Source: Batkoa obscura (taxonomy: Eukaryota > Entomophthoromycota > Entomophthoromycetes > Entomophthorales > Batkoaceae). From it: DNA of 64,000 nt. Both the position numbers and the translations under genes were made by a program. The DNA is taken from positions 620,001-684,000 of the forward strand of contig JASVEC010000015.1 in the NCBI GenBank assembly GCA_030770535.1, written 5' to 3'. Shown one piece after another: positions 55,795-64,000 of the stretch (position 1 is its first letter; each line of letters starts with the position of its first letter). The notes below the pieces were generated by a model, which was not told the origin of the DNA, ran no database searches, and worked only from the letters and a program-made list of their open reading frames with translations.

Positions 55795-58700
55795 TTATTT
55801 CTTAATACCTTTTTTCCCCGAGGCAAACAATGTGTCATTAATCCTTTCATTCTCTTTTTCTTTACCATTTTGTTTTTCGCGTTGCTTCTTAAACGATATT
55901 ACCTTATTCTTTTTAGCTTTTTTACCTTCATTGGATCCCTCCTTTTGCTTCTGTTTACTCGCACTTGCTTCTTCTGGAACAAAAGTATTTTTTGACCCTA
56001 TTTCAGTAACTGGAGCCTGATTTCTAGTTGCTTCATTATTTTGGTTGGGGGGCAATGGCTGATTATTAGACCGAATATTTATTGGTTGTTGGTTTGAATT
56101 TGTAGATATCGGTTGATGGCTTGGACGTATATTTGTTAACTGATGATTTGGATTCATAGCCACTGGCTGGTGATTTGGGCGACTAATTATTACTTCTGAA
56201 TTTGGACCATAATTTATGTGGTTCTGATGGCCTACAGGTCCTTGGAAGTCAACAAATTTCGGATCTCCTTGAATATCTTTTTCTGATCTATAGGTTGTCC
56301 CTAGCTCCACTCCTGGATGGACCACCGCCATCCTTTTGTTAGGATCGAAATAGGCACCAACTGGAGCATTTTGGCTTCTCTTTTGCATTTGTGGTATCAC
56401 TGGCTCAGCTACTATATTAAATATTAGGACATAAAATTAAATAACAAAACAAAAAGCAATACAGTCTAAGTAAGGAGGGCGATGATGAGTTAATTCAGGG
56501 CGTCTAACATCCATTCTGACTGCTTTTGCGCTACTATAATAAGGCTTCGGTTTTAAGGCTCTAAATCGATTTTGTGAATGTTCCGTATGCAAATTTGTGT
56601 ACATTTGCTGCTCAATATGTGAATTATCTTCTGTATGTCTATGCGTGCCAGGATCGTACTGACTGACAGTAGTTGGACGTTGAGTTAGTGATACTTTAGC
56701 TTGAATATCGTTTGAGGTTGTATAATTTACTGTCTTATGTCTTGTTAATGAATGAGCATAATCCCTTTGCTGATTTGTTTTATTGATCAAAAGCTCATAC
56801 TCATTGTTTATAGATTTGTGACTATAACGCAAATCCTGACCCTCTATTTCATGATCGTTTTTATTAAATTGGGAACGAGGCTGACGATGGTTTTGATTTT
56901 GAAGTTGTTGATTTTGGTTTTTGATTTGAGATTGAAGTCGCCTTTGATTATGAGTTGAAGTTTGACTTTCTTTTTGTCCATAACTTTTCAAGAGTGAAAT
57001 ATGCCTAGTAGGATTAATAACTTCTTTATGGGATACTGGTACCTCCTTATGATTATTTCCCTAGAAAAATTAGTAAATTTTTTTAAACAATTTATAAATC
57101 ATACGTTATGGAAACCACTTATACGAATAGGTGGATTTTCCTCAACAAAATCTTCAATTTCGCTTAAGCTTAAATCAAGATCATTTGTTTTACGTCGAGA
57201 CTTAGTCTTTAAACGATTTGGGGGACTTTTTTGAACGCGTGTCGATGACGTTGACTGTAATTGAACAGACCCTTTATTTCTACTCCTTGTCCTATTATCT
57301 AATGATATAGGATCTGGATTAGAAATTGAACTTATTTGCCTTGGAGGTATATTAAAATGAACGCTCCTTGTTGAAGTAAAGGTATCGTCCATATTTATAG
57401 ATTTATTTTCATTCTTGAAATTAGTTAAATAAATTATCAACATCACAAATAAACTAGTTTACCAATCCAGGAAAGGTTTGGTTCGGATTAAAATTGTTAT
57501 CTACTTCATCTTGATTTTGATACTGTGGTCTTGACTCTGCAGGTTCATATCTTTCGTTATGAGGTTCAGCATGGACTTCTTTATGAAACTGGGTAGACTG
57601 TGGTTCTCGGGGAGCTTGATCTGATTCATTATTCTGTAAATTTGTATTGACTATAGGAGAGAAATTCTGAGTTGAAAGCTTATAATTATTAAGTTCATAT
57701 AAACATTCAGTATATTTCCTTTGAAGTACTTCTACTTCTTTCATCCTTAGTTTTTCTTCAATATTTCTAAGTTCGATGCCTTCTTGGTACTAAAAGTATT
57801 AAAAGATAGATACAATAATTAGAATTTCTTACTGATCGTAACAGAAGCTTACAGCCTGCAACTTCAGCTTTAAGGTCTTCAATAATATTATCTTTTATGA
57901 CTTTCTATAAAAAACAAATTAATATACACGTTCATCTAATCCATAACCTGTTAACTACCTCTTTATTAAATGTAGCTCGATCAAGCTTTGCTTCAGTTTC
58001 AACAGTAGAAAGATGCGTTAATGCAGCGGAAAGCTAAAACAGGATAAGTAATCAATTTTATCAAGATGTATTTTTAGCAAATCAAACGAATGAGTAAAAA
58101 TATACCATAGCACGTATCGCAGATTGGGAATAAGTGTCAATCTCTGCTTCTTGTAAATTTATCAATGCTGTTCTTGACAGGTTTCCTGCGGCCTGCTTTT
58201 TTTTGGGCTATTTATAGTTAGCTTATTATACGTAAATTCAAATTGGTAATAGAACCGGATTAAAATAAATTAATTACCGTTATTTGTGAAAGGTCAATTA
58301 CTTGATCTAAAAATTAAGTTAAAAAGTTTTCTATTTGAATAAACTTTACTATCATTTTGTGTTTCGTCAGTATTGGCTTGGTCCCTGTGCCTATTTTTGT
58401 TATTTATTCCATCCAAATTTGTCGAAGGGGATATCATAGATTCATTATTTACCAAAGTAGGTGTGCTTTGTTGATGTGATTCTCTAACATCTTTCTTAGC
58501 AGAAACTTCGAAGTCGCTTGCAATAAAGATTTCTTCATCTGTCAGTTTTAAAACTATTTCCCAAAACTCTTTTTTTTGTTCCAAAATCTAAAATTTAAAG
58601 TGAGAACTTTTTGTAAAACAATCAGCTTTCTATACTTACCTCCGTATAAACTTTATTAAATATTTCTTGTAACTGATCCTCAGTGACTTGCTCAAACTCA

Positions 58701-58897
58701 GGCCTATCTTTGGATACATAATTTTTCATATAATTACTATATTTTAGATATATATTATTATTTCTTTTTTCTACTTTATTAGTTCCTCCTATGCATTCAA
58801 CATTTGTTAGATCAATCTGGGCTCCATTCATAGGAGAATTTGTACTCGATATGTTCTCGTTATTCCCTTTGTCCGCTTTATCTCCTTTACTTTCCAT
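55795..58897 (-). CDS. Long disordered protein with central coiled-coil, unknown function
   Basis: About ten exons from ATG 58897 to TAA 55795. Those traced are 58897-58640, 58587-58350, 58306-58278, 58207-58106 and 58033-57959, then exons near 57904, 57790, 57420, 57105 and 56400; the joined product is roughly 890 aa. The N-terminal third is charged (MESKGDKADKGNNEN). The middle is helical and coiled-coil-like (NLSRTALINLQEAEIDTYSQ; LRNIEEKLRMKEVEVLQRKY). The last half is Gln/Asn/His/Pro-rich and disordered, including imperfect ~10-residue NHQP-type repeats (56050-56170), then a Lys-rich end (KKAKKNKVISFKKQREKQN). No enzyme domain is recognised. It may be a scaffold or cytoskeletal/nuclear adaptor; the last exon joints are approximate. 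Confidence 0.65.
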
Positions 58898-59360
58898 CCT
58901 GATAACTTGAATTTTATCAAAAGATAAGTTTTGAAATTACTAGCCCGATTTTTGGAAGCTCACTTTCCTTTTTTACACAAGTGGTAATAGTTGATAGTTT
59001 ATTGGCTTAAACTAAGTGTTATGTAAGAGATAAAAGTTGTAGAAATTATTATAGAATATTAAAAATTAAATTTGATTTATATTGCTTTAAAAAAATAAGT
59101 TGTTTGAATTTCGTCTTTCTTGTATTATTAAATTTAATTCAAATCAATAAACAGTATAAAGTCATTAAGTCATGAAATAGAGCATCGAATACACTAGCTT
59201 AATCGCATACGAAATTTAACACTTTTATCATGAAAATTATCTTTATTGGATAATTTTTTAAAATAATTTATGTATAATTACTATTCATGATATCAATTTT
59301 AATTTTAATTTAACTTTTAAGCATATCTTTTTAATTTCTATATTTTATAAAGCTTTATAT
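58898..59360. other. Spacer
   Basis: Between the start of the disordered-protein gene and the element copy downstream of eIF3b. AT-rich, nothing recognised. Confidence 0.5.
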
Positions 59361-59473
59361 TTTTAGGAATAAAATTTTTGTATTCAACAATTTTATCAAC
59401 AATTTTTCCACTCAAATAGTGCTTGAAAGATGGAAAAAGTGATGAAGCCAAAAAAACATTGGAAATACCATAT
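59361..59473 (+). mobile_element. MITE-like element, copy 17 (eroded ends)
   Basis: The interior CCACTCAAATAGTGCTTGAA, then AGATGGAAAAAGTGATGAAG and AAAAAAACATT match the family. The terminal ATGGGG/CCCCAT bases are lost. It ends 58 bp from the eIF3b stop codon, so it is probably in that gene's 3' untranslated region. Confidence 0.7.
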
Positions 59474-59530
59474 TTTGAATGAAAATAATTACTATCTTTT
59501 ATTAATAAGTCAATACGATTTTCAAAGCCT

Positions 59531-61795
59531 CTATTCCTCAACAACCTCTTCAAATTCTTCAACAACCTCTTCGACCCATTCCTCAATTTCTTCTTCTTTA
59601 TCATCAAGTTGAGTTGCAGAGCTATCCATCCTCTTATCGGCAAGTTGTTTTTCAATAATACTACGCCATGCCTTCCATTCATCATTAAGGCGTTTGCGAT
59701 GAGCAAGTTCAGCAGCTGAAATAGCGTTACGGGACATAGCATCCTCTTCATCAAATTGTTTGGAGTAGGTGTTGAGGTTCTTACGCACTTTACGTTTTTG
59801 TTCCATAGATAACAGAGACTTAGGTCTTGGGCGCCATAAGATTTGTTTGAAGTTTTCAATTGGTTTCTTATATAAGGGAGTACCCTTAAAGTCCCAAATA
59901 CAGAAACCATTTTCTATTTCATGATGCCACATTGAAGAACTGGTAATAACATAGCGACCAGTAGGATCCCATTCGATATCGGTAAGTCCATAATGTTCAG
60001 GAGAACCAATCATATGCAAGTTGGAACTACTGTCCTTTTTGCTTTCAAGTTCAAAGTCAATATCCCAGAACTCAATACTACTCATTGTCTTGGAACGAAG
60101 GGTGGCAAGAACGAAGTGACGTCCTTTGGGTGACCATACTAAACTATTTACAGTCTTTTTATCAAGGGTAGTAATCAATTTAAATTCATCCTTTGATACT
60201 GTATTTTTGCTTCCCTTTTTAATTTCACGGCCATAAAAGCTGACATTTGTTTTTGGAGTAGGTGGAGCCATACCAGGAGCGGTAGGAGCAGTTGGAGGAG
60301 CATCACCAGTAGCAATGAAACCGAAACGTTGATTATTAGATGGTTCCCAAGCGAATTGTAAGATAGTGTCTTTAATCTCAATAACTTCAACTGGTATGTC
60401 CTTTTCTCTAACTCTGAAGATTTCAACATTTGAAAAGGTTGATTTTTTAGACTTGGTAAATCGATTCACTCTTACTGCTAAGAGCTCACCATTCTTATGC
60501 CAGTGGAGTTTACAGTCACTTACGTTGAAAAGATTCTTAGTCCTTAGTATCTCTTTAGATGGTACAGAGATTAATGTTACTCTTGCTGGTGTATTGGCCA
60601 ACTCTGGGGTCCAATAAGCAAGCATATCATCTCCTTCTTTAGTTTTACTTTCTCCTTTCTTATCTACCTTTTTATGTGCTGGTGCCCACTCAAAATCAAT
60701 AATACCTTCAACTTTGAGGGATTTTTTATCTACTAAGCCCATATCTGGAGCAGAATAAATTGAAAGCATTTGACCAGGTATAACACGTGCAAAGTAAACA
60801 TCATTAGGAGACCATTTGAATACAGGCCAGGTGATCTTAGTAGGGGAGTCACTATCAGGGACAGTTTGTTGAGTGTTAGGGAAAGATCTTAAAAGTACAC
60901 CAGTTTTGACATCCCATATACAAATTTGATGACCTTCATTTTCTTCACCAAAAGGAGAAGTAGCACCTGGAGCAGCGCCCGACCCAGCCACTATAGGATC
61001 ATTGGACCAAGTAACAATATAACGTTCACTTGGTGAAAAATCAATTAATTTGACACCTGGATGTACGAAACGTACAATTTTGTTCCAACTAGCACCTCCC
61101 CAAAGAGCTACACCTTGAGGATGGAGACTACATAAATAAGTACCTTGTGGAGACCATTGGGTATAAGTTTCAGTCCATAATTTACGGCTGAATAGAGATT
61201 CTGGAGCTTCTGTACGGTTGTTCCATACAATAGATGTGTTGTCACCAATCAAAGTAACAAATTGATCTCTTGCAAGGCTATCTGAAAGATGGCTTAATAA
61301 ATGTTCTTTTTCAACATACTCTTCAAGTTCTGGCTCAATGTAGTCATTACTTAAAGCGCTATAGGTTTCTACGTCGGTAAATTTATTTACAGCTAAAGTG
61401 TGTTTTTTATCAAAAGGATAGCCGTTAACATGTTTGATAGCAAGTGCTGCTTGTTCAGCGTTTTCAAACTCCAAGAAAAGGAAACTAAAAAGCGATTTAA
61501 TATAGCAAATAGAAAATAGAAAATATGTTTACCCTTCAGAGGTATTTTTACCATCTTTTTCAGACATTGGCATAACAATATTATCTTGAACCAAAGTACC
61601 ATATTTTTTGAAGATCTTTTGAACAACTGTTATAAGTTTGTCATATTTGCTCTCGTCTACTTTTGGTAATCCGTCCACTACGATCAAGTTGTCAAAGTTG
61701 TTTTCAAATTCTAAGGCATATTCTCTTTCCAAATCACTAAAATCTATTTCGTTCTCACTAGCTGGTAAGCTATCCTTATTAAATAAACTTGGCAT
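59531..61795 (-). CDS. Translation initiation factor eIF3 subunit b (Prt1)
   Basis: Two exons (61795-61533, 61484-59531) give 738 aa. The N-terminal RRM spans the intron: NLIVVDGLPKVDESKYDKL, IFKKYGTLVQDNIVMP, then GFLFLEFENAEQAALAIKHV and NGYPFDKKHTLAVNKFTDVE. The nine-bladed WD-like propeller follows (LCSLHPQGVALWGGASWNKI, YIVTWSNDPIV, HQICIWDVKTGVLL, VFKWSPNDVYFARVIPG, ILQFAWEPSNNQRFGFI, LVWSPKGRHFVLATL, DIEWDPTGRYVITSSS and GFCIWDFKGTPLYKK). It ends in the Prt1 C-terminal helix with RKNLNTYSKQFDEEDAM and the acidic tail IEEWVEEVVEEFEEV. eIF3b scaffolds eIF3 on the 40S subunit during start-codon scanning. Confidence 0.95.
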
Positions 61796-62984
61796 TTTGT
61801 AAGTTTAAAAAGTCACTGATTCACTTTATGATTATTAAATTTTGATTTATGAACTATTATGGGTTCTTGATTTAATTCCTTTTTAGAGAAAATTACAAAA
61901 ACTTATTTTAATATTGTAACTCTATTATGATATAATTTACAGCAATCTTTAGAGTTAGCTATTCGTTTTTCTCTTGTAAGAGCCTATTAAAGAATTTTTA
62001 TCCTAGTTTCAGCAGATAATTATTTTTAAATGAATTAGAAGTTCGCAATAAAGCTATGGCAGGTCTATGCTGGGATATATATTTTTTTAAAGCTCAGATT
62101 AAAACCCAAATTTTGATCTGTTTTTAAAAAGCCATCACAATTTAAGCACAAGTTTTTTTCCAAGGGTCAAAAAATCTACCTCATATCATAGTGTTGAATT
62201 AAGAACTTAAATTAAATTTAAACAACTATCTTTAAGAAATTTAGTACAATTTAGACTTATTATTATAAGTGATTGTTTGGTATTTACATAAATGTTAATA
62301 TAATTGTTTATTTGTATTGAGCAATATAAATAAAATCCTTGAGTTTTTTTCACTTATCAAAAAAGGCCCACAAGCCATTTGGCCATAAATTTAAGTACTG
62401 AAACTCCTTCCTATTTAAGAAAATAAAATATATGAAACTTATACTCCAGGCATGTCAAAATACATATAATTTCCGTTAAAAAAGAAATATTAATTTAAAG
62501 ATATTGTTAAATAAAGATTACTATAATATTATATCTATTTACTTCATCAATAATAAATTTAGTATAGTTGAAAACTTTACAAACTTTTAAAAGGCCGTTA
62601 AAAAATGGCACTTTAAGGCAACATAAAGTTTAGTTACAAGTAAATATTATTTTTAGCTTCAGATAAAAGATACTATACTAGAATTTATTTGACAATATTA
62701 GTGTTATTTCATATTTTATTGTTTCATTGTAGTTTATTATTTATGTCAGGGGTTTATTTATATTATTTTTTATCTGATAATGGTGAAATTAAAATACAAC
62801 TTAAGTGAGAAAAAATAGTCAAAAGTCAAGATGAAAATATAAATAAGCCGTTATAACAAAGTTAAAAAGCAATGTGAAAAAAGCAGCTAAATCCAACCAT
62901 AAAAAAGAAGTAAATTTGACATAAAAGCAACTAAAGTTCTCTTTAATTTCATTTTTTTAAAATAGTGTGTAAATCTTAGTTTTA
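61796..62984. other. AT-rich divergent spacer
   Basis: Between the start of eIF3b (minus) and the membrane-protein gene at 62985 (plus). About 1.2 kb of AT-rich sequence with no clear feature. Confidence 0.5.
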
Positions 62985-63977
62985 ATGCTACAACATCCTT
63001 ATCTACATGCTCTGGATTCCAATTCCACAGCCACTTTAATGTCCAACTTTATCCTAGATGAATCAAGGCCCAGGTTTTACTGGATGGTAAGACAACATAT
63101 GCTATAATGTTTTTGTTTAATAAATTAATTATAGATACCAAATAATAAACAAGGACAAAGGATATTGATTTTGAATATAATACGATATGTGCTATTAGGA
63201 TTAACTAACTTGATACTAGGCATTTACTTCTACATTAATGATAACAATTATGATACAAATATTGCAAATTATAACTTTCAATATTTTTTTCACTTACAAT
63301 TATTTTTTTTGTTCTCGTTTCAACTGTTTTTAATCTGGGATGGGGTAAACTTACTATTATACTTTATTCGGATCACTTATTTAATGTTTTATTTAGTGCA
63401 TAAAAAAATTAAACTTACAACTTTTCAGTAGTCTAATCCTTGATTTTATTATCAATGGTTATATCATATTAAAGTTAAACAGAGGATATGAAGTAACTCA
63501 AGAATAATATCTGCTATTACATTATTGAACTAATCTTAATTTCAATTAGCATCTAACCAATATGAATATAACATATTATCGACTGTTTATTTATATTGAT
63601 ATTTTATTTTTGATCTTAAATGTGTGTTACGTTCCCTGTCTATTGACACTGTTGTTTTTGGCCAATATAGATCCAAGATGGTATAATAATCACAACTTAT
63701 CTATGAATGATTTTAAAACAAACAGTAAACTTATTATTATCGTATGTTTCGACTAAAATTAATTATTTCAGTCATGATAAAATGGTATGATTGTACAATA
63801 TTATTACACAAATTAAGTGCAGGATTGATTTTAATCACTTGCTTTCAAATATCTACTTTATTTTGGTATCGTTCATTGCCAGACGTTATTGCTATATTAG
63901 CCATTAGCATTGATTTATGTTTGGCGTTTACTTTAATTGGATTCTATTCGGTAATAGTAGTATCAATGTTAGTATAA
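62985..63977 (+). CDS. Multi-pass membrane protein, unknown function
   Basis: Four exons (62985-63086, 63135-63395, 63550-63724, 63772-63977) close in frame at 247 aa. Intron 2 is 154 nt with a GTGCAT donor, longer and less typical than its neighbours, so that joint is tentative. A short polar start (MLQHPYLHALDSNSTATLMS) is followed by five or six hydrophobic segments: IIRYVLLGLTNLILGIYFYI, FFHLQLFFLFSFQLFLIW, LFIYIDILFLILNVCYVPCL, LLHKLSAGLILITCFQIST and IAILAISIDLCLAFTLIGFY. No family is recognised. The hydrophobic pattern with short loops could be a receptor-like or transporter-like protein. It ends 24 bp from the window edge. Confidence 0.5.
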
Positions 63978-64000
63978 TAGCAATATATTAATTATCTTTT

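Noticed and set aside
1-64000. Retroviral, LTR, Polinton or other capsid-bearing elements
   Set aside because: No reverse transcriptase, integrase, capsid, polymerase B or terminal long repeat was recognised anywhere in the window.

Overview
The window is very AT-rich eukaryotic DNA carrying intron-bearing genes. Introns are mostly 45-75 nt, with GT(A/G)..AG ends. The content is fungal: a KTR-type mannosyltransferase, a fungal-specific transcription-factor domain, TOK-type outward-rectifier K+ channels, a surface Cu-only superoxide dismutase with a GPI-like tail, a fungal-type PdxT (Sno), and the housekeeping proteins bL9m, uL22/Rpl17 and eIF3b. The base composition, dense short introns and lineage expansions suit an early-diverging fungus. 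An entomophthoroid such as Conidiobolus is my best guess, but this is inference, not proof.

Layout. 1-3.3 kb: the end of a gene, then a type I membrane protein with a periplasmic-binding-protein-like ectodomain. 4.3-15.4 kb: three TOK channel genes (A on minus; B and C on plus). A and C form an inverted pair around the mitochondrial ribosomal protein gene bL9m and TOK-B. 15.4-17.1 kb: a cluster of a short inverted-repeat element (MITE-like). 17.7-24.7 kb: a transcription-factor-like protein without a visible zinc cluster, PdxT, a RING-CH membrane E3 ligase, an HemK/PrmC-type glutamine methyltransferase and a KTR mannosyltransferase. 24.7-28.9 kb: a tandem pair of cysteine-rich metallothioneins. 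29.7-31.1 kb: a cytochrome b561 membrane protein. 31.1-40 kb: four MOSC (mARC-like) genes, one decayed, plus a decayed cytochrome P450. 40.9-52.7 kb: TOK-D, a seven-helix receptor, TOK-E, TOK-F and a Cu-SOD. 53.9-64 kb: Rpl17, a long disordered protein, eIF3b and a multi-pass membrane protein.

Two themes stand out. First, local gene families (6 TOK, 4 MOSC, 2 metallothionein) show patchy near-identity. Coding blocks, sometimes with their introns, match almost base for base while flanks and neighbouring introns have diverged. That is the pattern expected from repeated gene conversion. Second, about 17 copies of a roughly 105-bp element with ATATGGGGATGT-type terminal inverted repeats are scattered through the window. 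They lie in spacers and inside two decayed genes, and three copies are chained end to end. The element has no coding capacity and looks like a non-autonomous DNA transposon family that I do not recognise.

The genes do not form one obvious pathway. Metallothioneins, Cu-SOD, b561, mARC-like MOSC proteins and the receptor/K+-channel groups would suit metal, redox and membrane-potential responses, but only adjacency supports a link. Exon coordinates were worked out by hand and checked for reading-frame closure; no alignment or database search was run.
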